64,000 bases of DNA from Phycisphaeraceae bacterium (GTDB taxonomy: Bacteria; Planctomycetota; Phycisphaerae; Phycisphaerales; UBA1924): NCBI GenBank assembly GCA_020639155.1, contig JACKHF010000001.1, positions 558,001 to 622,000 on the forward strand, written 5' to 3'. Under the pieces are notes generated by a model, which was not told where the DNA came from, did no database searches, and saw nothing but the letters and a program-made list of their open reading frames with translations. Below are positions 26,292-33,993 of this stretch, in pieces. Each line of letters opens with the position of its first letter. Position 1 is the first letter of the stretch. A program made the translations under genes and the position numbers.

Positions 26292-26311
26292 GTTAGTGAA
26301 TGCTCACTAAC
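26292..26311. promoter_or_regulatory. inverted repeat, candidate operator
   Basis: GTTAGTGA and TCACTAAC form a perfect dyad with a 4-base spacer (ATGC), 69 bases before the start of the Cys/Pro-rich secreted protein. The size and symmetry suit a dimeric repressor of the TetR type. No such regulator is encoded nearby. It could alternatively form a small RNA hairpin. Confidence 0.45.
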
Positions 26312-26380
26312 GTAGTGGGCTGGGCAACGAAGATGCACTTCTCAAGCCCGTTCTCAGCAATAGAGCAAGGAGGGAAACAC

Positions 26381-26905
26381 ATGAAAACCATGCTCGCAAC
26401 ACTCGCACTCTGTGGCACACTCGCGGCTCCCGCTCTGGCGGAAGGCCCGGAACACTGCACAAACAACTGGCGCCCGCAGCGAGGCCAAATCATCAACTAC
26501 AGCCAGCCAGTCCGCTCATCCGCATCGTTCTCGATCGGCGGCGGAAGTAGCAAGGTGACAGTCGTGATTGGAAACTCACGCCCAGCGCCACGTCCGGTGG
26601 TCTGCGCCCCCGTGGTGGCCCGCCCAGTAGTCTGCGCTCCTGTGGTCACTCATCCAGTGGTCTGCGCACCGGCCCCCCAGCCAGTTGTCTGCCATCCCGC
26701 ACCCCGCCAGATCCTGCACTGTGAGCCGCCACGCCGGGACAGCCACAACCACGGCTGGTCGAACGGACGTGGGAACAATCGTGATCGCGGCGGATGGGGT
26801 CGATCAAATGATCGTGGACATGGGCAATCAGCCCATGGAAACCGGGGACGCGACAACGACCATTGGAATCGCGATCACAACAACAACGGACACAGAGGCC
26901 GCTGA
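26381..26905 (+). CDS. small secreted protein with PVVCAP repeats and a Gly/Asn/Arg/His-rich tail
   Basis: A 174-residue exported protein. The signal peptide covers residues 1-20 (MKTMLATLALCGTLAAPALA). The middle holds about four repeats of PVVCAPVV with variations such as HPVVCAP and QPVVCHPAP, each with one cysteine. The C-terminal 55 residues are nearly only Gly, Asn, Arg, Asp, Ser and His. The start is set by AAGGAGG 26367-26373, seven bases before ATG 26381. Regular cysteines and a histidine-rich tail could bind metals or form crosslinks at the surface; I do not recognise a family. The inverted repeat upstream suggests regulated expression. Confidence 0.7.
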   Translation: MKTMLATLALCGTLAAPALAEGPEHCTNNWRPQRGQIINYSQPVRSSASFSIGGGSSKVTVVIGNSRPAPRPVVCAPVVARPVVCAPVVTHPVVCAPAPQPVVCHPAPRQILHCEPPRRDSHNHGWSNGRGNNRDRGGWGRSNDRGHGQSAHGNRGRDNDHWNRDHNNNGHRGR

Positions 26906-26934
26906 GTGACACGTCTCCTCTTCAGTTCGCCCTG

Positions 26935-26952
26935 GTGACGCACGTGCGTCAC
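26935..26952. repeat. perfect 18-base palindrome
   Basis: GTGACGCACGTGCGTCAC reads the same on both strands, without a spacer, 29 bases after the stop of the Cys/Pro-rich protein gene. It may be a protein-binding site or part of a transcript-end structure with the hairpin that follows. Confidence 0.5.
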
Positions 26953-26962
26953 TGATCTCCGA

Positions 26963-26992
26963 GCAGTCGCCCATGTTGGGCGGCTGCTTTGT
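26963..26992 (+). terminator. Rho-independent terminator
   Basis: GCAGTCGCCC pairs with GGGCGGCTGC (one G-U pair) around a five-base loop, followed by TTTGT. It ends transcription of the secreted-protein gene before the DUF502 gene. Confidence 0.65.
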
Positions 26993-27197
26993 CACCGATA
27001 ATCATTTGCTTTGCCTGCTCCATCCCCAACTCGTGCATGAACCGACAGTTGTGTGTTGCGTATCTCTCGAAAGACACGGACAATCAGCGAGATACTGCCT
27101 GATTTGCCGATGCTGAGAAATCAGCACTGGTGTTTTCCCACAAGTGCAACCAGAGCTGGCGCATACACCATATATGTAATGCCTGAACGGAGACCGA

Positions 27198-28103
27198 ATG
27201 GCCACGGAGCGGACAACCTTTTCCAGCGACTTCCGTCGCTTCTTCTTCAGAGGTCTGGGTATTCTGCTTCCCACCGTGCTGACGCTCTGGATTTTGTATC
27301 AGGCATCCCTCTTTGTGTTTAACAACGTCGCAACACCCGTCAACCGTGGCATCAGAACCGCAATCATGCTCGCGATTCCGCAACTTCCCGAGAAATACCA
27401 GCCGATCTGGTACGAGGTGAAGGAAACGCAGGTGAATCGCCGCATGCAGGAAATCACCTACGAGGACATGACGGAAGCCGAGCGCGAGCGCGCGCGCACA
27501 AAGGTGCGATCCACGATCCGGCATGAAAACTTCAAATCCTTCTGGGAGGAGCACTGGTATCTTGAAGCAACTGGGCTACTGCTCGCGATCGTCCTGATCT
27601 ATCTTGCTGGCGTTCTGCTCGGCGGACTCATCGGACGAAAGGTCTACCACCGCATTGAGCAACTCATCGCGCGCATCCCCGGGTTCAAGCAGGTCTATCC
27701 GTACGTCAAGCAGGTCGTCGACATGGTCATGGGTGAGAAGACGATCGCCTTCAAACGGGTTGTTCTTTTGCAATGGCCGAGCGAGGGGAAGTGGACAATC
27801 GGATTCATCACCAACAACTCAATGACTGTCGTGAGTAACGCAGCGGGCGATCGTTGTGTCACTGTGTTCATTCCCAACAGTCCAACACCGTTCACAGGAT
27901 TTGCGGTCGCAGTTCCAGAGAATGAAGTAATTGACCTCCCCATATCCGCTGACGAAGCAATTAGATATGTGCTGACGGGCGGCGTGCTCATGCCAGAGCG
28001 TTTCGCACCGCCGGAAGCAATGGAAGCCATCGAACAAGCCAAGAAGAAAAACGAGGACACGCTTCCTTCAGGCGAAACCAAGAGCCAGCGCGAAGCAGGC
28101 TGA
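27198..28103 (+). CDS. DUF502 family membrane protein
   Basis: A 301-residue inner-membrane protein with two long hydrophobic segments at about residues 18-40 (FRGLGILLPTVLTLWILYQASLFVF) and 120-145 (LEATGLLLAIVLIYLAGVLLGGLIG). A cytosolic beta-rich domain follows with the family sequences IPGFKQVYPYVKQVVD, VFIPNSPTPFTGF and the C-terminal ISADEAIRYVLTGGVL. DUF502 has no defined function; it is widespread in bacteria and plants. An insert of about 60 charged residues separates the two helices, longer than usual. GGAG at about 27189 supports the ATG at 27198. The neighbours do not suggest a role. Confidence 0.87.
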   Translation: MATERTTFSSDFRRFFFRGLGILLPTVLTLWILYQASLFVFNNVATPVNRGIRTAIMLAIPQLPEKYQPIWYEVKETQVNRRMQEITYEDMTEAERERARTKVRSTIRHENFKSFWEEHWYLEATGLLLAIVLIYLAGVLLGGLIGRKVYHRIEQLIARIPGFKQVYPYVKQVVDMVMGEKTIAFKRVVLLQWPSEGKWTIGFITNNSMTVVSNAAGDRCVTVFIPNSPTPFTGFAVAVPENEVIDLPISADEAIRYVLTGGVLMPERFAPPEAMEAIEQAKKKNEDTLPSGETKSQREAG

Positions 28104-28167
28104 GACTGCTTTCCGGCATGTCTCACTATGATGATGCACCCTCCACGAAACAGAAAGGGAGGCCGAA

Positions 28168-28539
28168 ATGGCACAACGCGCGCAACTCTTTGTGTGGGAC
28201 GATCTTCCGACCGATCAGCCTATGGCGAGAATCGATCGCAAGCGCATCATCGGATCGCAGATGATGCTCTCGCATGTGACACTGCACAAGGGATTCAAGG
28301 TTGGTGTGCACACACACGAGAACGAGCAGTTTGCGGTACTCCTTTCTGGTCGCATGGTGTTCACACTTGAGGATGGCCCAGACGGTGCATCACGCACTAT
28401 CGAGATGACGGCCGGTTCCGTGCTCCATCTGCCATCAAATGTCCCTCACGGTGCCGAAGCGGTCGAGACCAGTGTCATTCTGGATCTGTTCAGCCCACCC
28501 AGTGAGAAAACGGGTGTAGACAAGACACCTTCTGAATAA
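28168..28539 (+). CDS. small cupin domain protein
   Basis: A 123-residue single-domain cupin. The first metal-binding motif is GVHTHENEQFAVLLSGRM, with two histidines and a glutamate; the second is LHLPSNVPHGAEA, with the last histidine. All four likely metal ligands are present. Such proteins can be isomerases, dioxygenases or sugar-binding sensors, and nothing in the sequence decides which. GGGAGG about 8 bases upstream supports the ATG at 28168. It lies 64 bases after the DUF502 gene and 198 bases before hpf. No transcription factor domain is attached. Confidence 0.83.
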   Translation: MAQRAQLFVWDDLPTDQPMARIDRKRIIGSQMMLSHVTLHKGFKVGVHTHENEQFAVLLSGRMVFTLEDGPDGASRTIEMTAGSVLHLPSNVPHGAEAVETSVILDLFSPPSEKTGVDKTPSE

Positions 28540-28737
28540 CACACCTGATTCAGGCGACACCCGTCAGCACACCCGTACAAACCATCCCTGACAGCATTGT
28601 TCTTGGGGTTTGGCTCTGCCACGCCTAAACTGATACCGGAACACGGTCGAATCGCTGTCTGGCTCGTTCGGCTGCTGGCCGGGGAGCACTGGCATATCAG
28701 CAATCATGCAGACAGAGTTGTACACATGGAGGTCACA

Positions 28738-29046
28738 ATGCGCATCGACGTCATTGGGCGTGGCATTGACATCACAGACGCTATCAGAGAACATACCGAG
28801 ACGCATGTCGGCAAACTTCCTCGGTACTACGACCGGGTCCAGCAAATTGAGGTGACCGTCGCCCAACTCGACCACACCCACCACCCGACGTTCGACGTCG
28901 AAATGAATATTCATGTGGAGCACCACGACGCATTTATCTGTCATGCTCGCAGCGATGACGTCTATTCAGCCATTGATCAGGCAACGCAGAAGGGCGTCAG
29001 GCTGCTGACAGACTTCAAGGACAGGCTCCGTACTGAAAAGCGTTAG
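28738..29046 (+). CDS. hpf: ribosome hibernation promoting factor, short form
   Basis: A 102-residue protein of the HPF/YfiA family: MRIDVIGRGIDITDAIREH opens the beta-alpha-beta fold, and FDVEMNIHVEHHDAFICHA with DDVYSAIDQATQK match the conserved core. It binds the 30S decoding centre and silences ribosomes in slow growth. It is the short form, without the C-terminal domain that dimerises ribosomes directly. The ATG at 28738 is favoured by GGAGG at 28728-28732. It lies 30 bases before ptsN; this pairing recurs in many proteobacteria next to rpoN, which is absent here. Confidence 0.92.
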   Translation: MRIDVIGRGIDITDAIREHTETHVGKLPRYYDRVQQIEVTVAQLDHTHHPTFDVEMNIHVEHHDAFICHARSDDVYSAIDQATQKGVRLLTDFKDRLRTEKR

Positions 29047-29076
29047 ACGCGATACGCTCTACGGGAAAACGCATCA

Positions 29077-29553
29077 ATGAAGCTCCTCGATTTCATCGAA
29101 CCACAAGCCATCGTGCCGTCACTGACCAGCACGTTCCGCGATGATGCGATCGCGGAGTTGTTCGCAGCACTTGTCGGTGCCGGAATGATCAACGAGGAAA
29201 CATCGCGCGAACTCATGGCGAAAGTACTTGAGCGTGAAAAGCGTGACTCGACCGGGTTCGGGATGGGCATTGCGGTACCCCACACCAAGCACGTAAAGGT
29301 CACAAAGATGATGGCTGCGGTCGGCATCAGCAGGAAGGGGATTGATTTCCAGTCGCTCGATCGTCAGCCGGTATACTCGATCATCCTGCTGCTCAGCCCC
29401 GCTGACAAGCCGGAAGAACATCTGCAGGCGATGGAAGCTATTTTCACCTGCCTGAATCGCGACTCTTTTCGTCGCTCACTCCGCAATGCAGAGAACGCCG
29501 AAGCGGTTGTGGAGCTTCTGACCGAAGCAGACGCCCAACGGCAGGCGTGGTAA
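29077..29553 (+). CDS. ptsN: PTS IIA component, PtsN/fructose-type
   Basis: A 158-residue EIIA of the fructose/nitrogen class. The phosphorylated histidine lies in GIAVPHTKH, and the region around it (REKRDSTGFGMGIAVPH) is standard. The C-terminal PADKPEEHLQAMEAIFTCL is also typical. It has no fused IIB or IIC, which points to a regulatory phosphocarrier rather than a sugar importer. It follows hpf by 30 bases and precedes an HPr gene by about 190 bases, so phosphate could pass from HPr to it. Enzyme I is not in this window. Known targets in other bacteria include potassium transport and phosphate signalling. Confidence 0.9.
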   Translation: MKLLDFIEPQAIVPSLTSTFRDDAIAELFAALVGAGMINEETSRELMAKVLEREKRDSTGFGMGIAVPHTKHVKVTKMMAAVGISRKGIDFQSLDRQPVYSIILLLSPADKPEEHLQAMEAIFTCLNRDSFRRSLRNAENAEAVVELLTEADAQRQAW

Positions 29554-29654
29554 TCGGTCGTTCGTATTCGTCCACGTGACACGCGCTCGTGGCTGAAAGA
29601 GAAAATCAGACCTGTCGGTCGAACACTGATCGACAGCGCATCGTTGAAATCACA

Positions 29655-29674
29655 CCGATGAGTTCACTCATCGG
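29655..29674 (+). repeat. inverted repeat between ptsN and ptsH
   Basis: CCGATGAG and CTCATCGG form a perfect 8-base stem with a TTCA loop, about 70 bases before ptsH. It lacks a T-run. It may be an operator, a processing hairpin or a partial attenuator that tunes ptsH relative to ptsN. Confidence 0.45.
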
Positions 29675-29740
29675 GACGACATCTGAGATGTTGTTGCTCT
29701 TGAACCGTGCGTCATTCATCTGTCCGCACCCGTGAGGACC

Positions 29741-30028
29741 ATGCAGAACACCGTGGCAGACAAACTGCAAACCATCGTCACTATTGTCAATCGCTTGGGC
29801 CTCCATGCCCGACCGGCGATGGCGCTCGTGGACGTAGCAAACACGTTCCCCTGCGAAATCACACTTGCGCGCAAGAACCAGTCTGTCAACGCGAAGTCTG
29901 TCATGGAAGTGCTGCTCCTCGCTGCAACACAAGGGTCCGAGCTCACAATCACCGCAAAAGGCGACAAGGCACAGGAAGCCTTGGACGCGTTGAGTGATCT
30001 GGTTGCGCGGGGATTCGACGAGGACTAA
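29741..30028 (+). CDS. ptsH: phosphocarrier protein HPr
   Basis: A 95-residue HPr. The active histidine is in NRLGLHARPA, and the second regulatory site is present: Ser in NAKSVMEVLLLAA, the residue phosphorylated by HPr kinase in some phyla. HPr carries phosphate from Enzyme I to EIIA proteins in the cytosol. I chose the ATG at 29741; a GTG at 29732 would add three residues. It follows ptsN and hpf. No HPr kinase or Enzyme I gene follows: the next gene is on the other strand. The C-terminal GSELTITAKGDKAQEALDAL matches the fold. Confidence 0.93.
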   Translation: MQNTVADKLQTIVTIVNRLGLHARPAMALVDVANTFPCEITLARKNQSVNAKSVMEVLLLAATQGSELTITAKGDKAQEALDALSDLVARGFDED

Positions 30029-30036
30029 CCGACTAT

Positions 30037-31068
30037 CTATCGATCATGAACACCGTTCCATGACCACGCAAGCGATGGATCCAGAGGCTGAACAACCACA
30101 CCAGCTGTAAGTTGGCGCACCATCGCGTCCATATGCACACGTTCCTGGCGAAGCACCAGTTCACGTTTGAGTTCGTTGCGCACCGCTTCAAACTGCACAC
30201 CATCCGGCGGGTACGTTTCCTCAACCCACACGAGTGCATACTGACCATCTCCGAGCGCAAGGACTTGGGATATTGTACCGGGAGTCGTCGTTGCTATCGC
30301 GTTGCGTATGACCTCGGGATATGCAGGATCCGATGGGCTGACCCGCAACATGAGTCCGCCCTGCTGCGCTGTGACATCTGTAGAGTGAATCACTGCCTGC
30401 GCAGCAAACTCCAGACGACCGAGAGTTCCAGTACGAGCCGCCATGTCGTGCCATATCTTCTCAACAATCGCGCGATCGCGGACAGTCATCACGCGGAACG
30501 TTACAGTCTCACCATGCACAATATCAAAGCGATCTTTGATCAAATCATCTGTTACAACCACCATCGGCTGAACAAGCATGCGAAGCATTGCAGTGCGCCG
30601 CAGCACACGATCAAAGCGCACTGGTCCCAAGCCACGGGAGATACGAAGTTCATCCAACGAAACACTCTCATTGCCCGATGCTACCAACGATCCAAGCACA
30701 AGTGAACGCTCCTGATCGACCAGCTCCTGTGTCAGCACCAGCCCTGCATTCTCGAATGCTCTGGCCACAGCACGATCCAGCACGACTTCGGCGAGCGCTG
30801 ATTCACCTGCAATCTCACTCAACATCGGCAGGAGTCCATCCCACGACACCTCTGTTCCATCAATCAATGCAGCAGGACGGTCCAGGTGCATCCTGTCCGG
30901 CATCGTTGTCGACTCTGACAACCTCGTCATATGTGGGTCAATGGTCGTGCTGGAACATCCACCAAGCCCAAATGCCAGCGGAACACTGCCGCCCACCAAG
31001 ACGGATAGCAATAGACCCCGAGTTCTGATCGTTGTGCGTTTGTACAGATTGCAGCGTGCTGGAACCAT
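30037..31068 (-). CDS. SurA/PrsA-like peptidyl-prolyl isomerase lipoprotein
   Basis: A 343-residue protein with a lipoprotein signal: LLLSVLVGGSVPLAFGLGGC, with the lipobox cysteine near residue 37. The N-terminal half resembles the chaperone helices of SurA-like proteins (LDRAVARAFENAGLVLTQELVDQE), and the segment FAAQAVIHSTDVTAQQGG... resembles a degenerate parvulin-type domain. It would fold or hold outer-membrane proteins outside the cytoplasmic membrane. I set the start at ATG 31066-31068 just before the lipoprotein signal; the longer frame adds an unlikely 23 residues. It is transcribed divergently from the zinc-ribbon gene, with only 21 bases between the starts. The isomerase assignment is moderate. 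Confidence 0.72.
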   Translation of the reverse strand: MVPARCNLYKRTTIRTRGLLLSVLVGGSVPLAFGLGGCSSTTIDPHMTRLSESTTMPDRMHLDRPAALIDGTEVSWDGLLPMLSEIAGESALAEVVLDRAVARAFENAGLVLTQELVDQERSLVLGSLVASGNESVSLDELRISRGLGPVRFDRVLRRTAMLRMLVQPMVVVTDDLIKDRFDIVHGETVTFRVMTVRDRAIVEKIWHDMAARTGTLGRLEFAAQAVIHSTDVTAQQGGLMLRVSPSDPAYPEVIRNAIATTTPGTISQVLALGDGQYALVWVEETYPPDGVQFEAVRNELKRELVLRQERVHMDAMVRQLTAGVVVQPLDPSLAWSWNGVHDR

Positions 31069-31089
31069 CCAGCAATCGTAGAGTATGGG

Positions 31090-32238
31090 ATGGATGATGC
31101 GATGAGCAGTCAGGATCAACCAGCACAATCGCCACAACTGGGTCGTGCGCAGCAGTCCACGGTCGTGATGGTGCTGTGCCCATATTGCGGCGAAATATCA
31201 AATAGCCCACGCCAATGCTCCCACTGCAAGGGACTCTTTGAACCGCTTTCTCGTCAGGCAACACAAAACGCAATGGGGCCGTGGTTCCTGCATGATCCAA
31301 TCCATCCGTTCCGACCCGGATGTTCGTTTGATGTGATCAGAACCATGATTGCAAAGGGAAGAATCACACGCGACACAGTTATCCGCGGTCCAACAACAAT
31401 GCAGTTCTGGTCACTCGCAGGGAGAACACCAGGCGTTGCACATTTGCTCGGTGTATGCCACGCGTGCAACTCACCAACTGATACCAATGCCAACGTATGC
31501 ACGCAGTGTCAGGCTCCCTTTGATGTTCCTGATGATCGCCAGTATCTTGGGCTTGGACCTGTTCGTATTGTGCCCGGCCATCCGATGCCATCACCCCAGC
31601 AGAGCGCCTCGTACACGCCGCCACAGCAAACGCGCTTCGAGCCTCACACCCAAGTCGAACCAACTCCGCAAACGCCTACACTGCCCACCTTTTCAACTGA
31701 AAAAGCGAGCGAGCGAGGCCTTGGTCCCTTGATTGCTCTTGGCATCAGCATGCTCGCAATCGGTTCGGTCCTCGGCGGAGGAGTTGCATGGTCTCTGCTC
31801 CAGCGCACTGAGAGAACAGATCCGGAGAAACCTGTTTCGTCTGCAACACATGCTGAAAACACGCCAGATGAGCCTGCCTCAACTGCGCCAGCAGATGCTG
31901 AAGAACATGCCACACCGGTGCAGACTGTGCCCAGCGAGCCCAAGACGCTCAGCGACAACACACCCGTCGTACCGAATGGCGCATCACCCACGAAAAACCC
32001 AATCACGACTGAAGATCAAGAGATCAACACCGAGGTGCTGGCAAAGGCTCGATCGCTGCTCGCAGAACTGCGCAACGCCGCATCATTCACAACACAAAGG
32101 ACAGGTATTGAATCGCTACAAAGTTATTTGGACCAGATGACGGAGAAAGGCCAATCAGAAGAAACAATGTCGCTTTCTCAAGCCGAGACCTGGCTCAGTT
32201 CAAATCTCGCCGCATTTCGCTGGCTTTCCCCGCAATAA
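31090..32238 (+). CDS. zinc-ribbon membrane protein with GYF-like domain
   Basis: A 382-residue protein. A first zinc ribbon (CPYCGEIS...CSHCKGLF) lies at about residues 30-52, followed by a GYF_2-like segment (GPWFLHDPIHPFRPGCSFDVI ends the first strand region and VIRGPTTMQFWSLAG closes it). A second ribbon (CHACNSPTD...CTQCQAPF) covers about 123-145. A Pro/Gln-rich linker, one transmembrane helix near 217-237 (LIALGISMLAIGSVLGGGVAW) and a Thr/Pro/Glu-rich outer region follow. This layout occurs in proteins with a cytosolic sensing or adaptor part and an external tail. No enzymatic motif is visible. It is 310 bases upstream of the pilin array. Confidence 0.65.
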   Translation: MDDAMSSQDQPAQSPQLGRAQQSTVVMVLCPYCGEISNSPRQCSHCKGLFEPLSRQATQNAMGPWFLHDPIHPFRPGCSFDVIRTMIAKGRITRDTVIRGPTTMQFWSLAGRTPGVAHLLGVCHACNSPTDTNANVCTQCQAPFDVPDDRQYLGLGPVRIVPGHPMPSPQQSASYTPPQQTRFEPHTQVEPTPQTPTLPTFSTEKASERGLGPLIALGISMLAIGSVLGGGVAWSLLQRTERTDPEKPVSSATHAENTPDEPASTAPADAEEHATPVQTVPSEPKTLSDNTPVVPNGASPTKNPITTEDQEINTEVLAKARSLLAELRNAASFTTQRTGIESLQSYLDQMTEKGQSEETMSLSQAETWLSSNLAAFRWLSPQ

Positions 32239-32548
32239 GACAACAAGTTTTTCATTAACTGCAACCCGTCTGGTCTACACACAAAAACTATTCAATTTGA
32301 GACCAATGGGACATTTTTTGGAACAACTCTTCCGCGTTGTGTATCTACTGTACTAACTCGAAACTTCGGCGGGGGCCGAGGCGTTTCGGTTGCGCACGCA
32401 TCGTGAATAGGTTGCGCCAAGGTGCGATGGGGTCGCAAGATCTCGACTCACTTTCGGGCGATGTCGGTGCGCGCTTTATTTTTTGACATTGTGTCTCACG
32501 CGCATTTGCACGGGTTCCCCTCGTTGGCTGAAAATGCCGGGAGCACAT
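32239..32548 (+). other. intergenic leader region of the pseudopilin array
   Basis: No gene is seen in these 310 bases. They contain an imperfect hairpin at 32359-32388 (CGAAAC/GTTTCG outer arms and TTCGGC/GCCGAG inner arms, with a GC bulge), the conserved leader element at 32485-32504, and GGGAG at 32539-32543 before the first pilin start. The first 100 bases are AT-rich and probably hold the promoter, which I cannot place confidently. Confidence 0.5.
32485..32504 (+). promoter_or_regulatory. shared leader element, copy 1
   Basis: GACATTGTGTCTCACGCGCA ends 44 bases before the first pilin start. The same element occurs at nearly the same distance before three more array genes. It contains the small dyad GACA-TTG-TGTC. 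Confidence 0.55.
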
Positions 32549-33634
32549 ATGAAGTTGATATCAAAGAAGTGGCGCACACGATCGCGCAGATCTCGGGGAT
32601 TTACACTGATTGAACTGCTGGTGGTTGTCGCGATTATCGCGCTTCTCATCGGTATTCTGCTGCCAGCACTGGGTGAGGCGCGCAGACAGGCAAAGCTCGC
32701 GCTGAGCATGTCAAACCTCAAACAGATGGGGGTCGCAACAGCGAACTACGCCTCAGACTACAAGGACAAGATTGCCAGCTTTTCGTGGAAAGCAAACAAA
32801 CCAATGCCAGTCCAGTCTGGTCTGGCAACCCTCATCACAGCTGCTGACGACATGCAGGCTGCAGCCAACCAGGCGGTTGACATCATCCGCAACCGTTCCG
32901 GTCGCGATGACATCCAGCGCATCGACAATCTCGTGCCACACATCAGGTACTCGCATCTTGTTCTGAATGACTATCTGCAGCAAAAGCTGCCAGAACGCAT
33001 GGTTGTCGATCCCGGCGACTTCACGCTGCTCAGTTGGCAGGACGATCCGGTGAACAAACACGATCAGAACTTCTGGATGCCGAATCAGGAAGCTGCATCT
33101 GCCGCTAACAAGCGCTGGCCATACAGTTCCAGCTACCAGATGGTTCCAGCCGGGTTTGACCGAACAAATATGCCGAATCGAGTCACTCAAGCAACCGATA
33201 ATGTTCGCGGATACAACTTCAACCGAACCAACTTGAGGCTTGGCGACAAAGGCAGGACCGGCGTGTCTTTCCCTGCTGCAAAGGTCGAGTGGATTATGCT
33301 CATGCAGTTCCACTTCGGCAAACGAAACAGATTCTTTGCGGATGCCCAGGCACGTGTCCCCAACTCGTTCTTTGATGGCTCAGTTCGTGTTGTTGCAACC
33401 AAGGACTCGAACCCCGGGGGGAATCCAAACCTGCCAACAGCAACGAACGTGTACATGAACAGTACGTATGTACCCAAAGCGTGGGAACCCCAGACCCCGG
33501 ATGGTTCAACGAGCTTTGTCTTTGACCGCCTGTACTACCGCTGGACACGTTCGGGCCTGAAGGGCATCGACTTCAACGGTGGCCTGAATGAGACGACCGG
33601 CAAGTACGAGGAGGTCGTCAGTTCAGGGTACTAA
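32549..33634 (+). CDS. prepilin-like secreted protein, array member 1
   Basis: A 361-residue protein with a type IV prepilin/pseudopilin N terminus: basic leader, then RGFTLIELLVVVAIIALLIG, with Gly before the cleavage site, Phe at +1 and Glu at +5. A prepilin peptidase would cut and methylate it, and type II secretion or pilus machinery would export it. The globular part has LPALGEARRQAKLALSMSN and, near the end, HFGKRNRFFADAQARVP with FFDGSVRVVAT, recalling the H-X9-DG pattern of planctomycete pilin-like families. GGGAG sets the start at 32549. It is the most divergent upstream relative of the three identical copies that follow. Its exact structure in the cell is unknown. Confidence 0.87.
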   Translation: MKLISKKWRTRSRRSRGFTLIELLVVVAIIALLIGILLPALGEARRQAKLALSMSNLKQMGVATANYASDYKDKIASFSWKANKPMPVQSGLATLITAADDMQAAANQAVDIIRNRSGRDDIQRIDNLVPHIRYSHLVLNDYLQQKLPERMVVDPGDFTLLSWQDDPVNKHDQNFWMPNQEAASAANKRWPYSSSYQMVPAGFDRTNMPNRVTQATDNVRGYNFNRTNLRLGDKGRTGVSFPAAKVEWIMLMQFHFGKRNRFFADAQARVPNSFFDGSVRVVATKDSNPGGNPNLPTATNVYMNSTYVPKAWEPQTPDGSTSFVFDRLYYRWTRSGLKGIDFNGGLNETTGKYEEVVSSGY

Positions 33635-33680
33635 GCCCTTGGCAAAAGTCACCCTCCTGCTTGGAGTTGGCAATCAAACC

Positions 33681-33718
33681 AAAGCCAACCTTCGCATACG
33701 GCGAAGGTTTGGCTTTTT
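33681..33718 (+). terminator. Rho-independent terminator after array member 1
   Basis: AAAGCCAACCTTCGC and GCGAAGGTTTGGCTTT pair over 15 bases with one bulged T around a five-base loop, followed by a T-run. It begins 47 bases after the stop codon. Confidence 0.85.
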
Positions 33719-33993
33719 CTATTCCTGCTTGAGAGCATTCTCGAAATTGTGTTACAGCTCGTTCTTTTCATGGAACTGAAATATCTGGACGGCTGTATAC
33801 TCTGGTCACATGTCGTGATCGTGGTGGGCAGGATCGTTGGATTCGGTGTTGCGTGCTGCGACGAAAAGCGGGCCTACCGGCTGCTTGTTCGTTCTTGAGC
33901 AAAGGGTCGGTTGCGCTGTTTATGGTATGACATTGTGTCTCATGCGCAAGCGTTCCAGAGCTCCATTGTGGCCCATGTGGCCGGGAGTTTGTC
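33719..33993 (+). other. intergenic region and leader of array member 2
   Basis: No gene is seen. TATACT at 33796-33801 could be a -10 box but no -35 is convincing. The shared leader element is at 33929-33948 (GACATTGTGTCTCATGCGCA), 45 bases before the start, and the segment from about 33970 (GGCCCATGTGGCCGGGAG) is identical to the leaders of members 3 and 4. Confidence 0.5.
33929..33948 (+). promoter_or_regulatory. shared leader element, copy 2
   Basis: GACATTGTGTCTCATGCGCA differs from copy 1 at one base and ends 45 bases before the start codon. Confidence 0.55.

Noticed and set aside
29655..29674. Riboswitch before ptsH
   Set aside because: Only a simple 8-base hairpin is present; no known aptamer pattern could be recognised.
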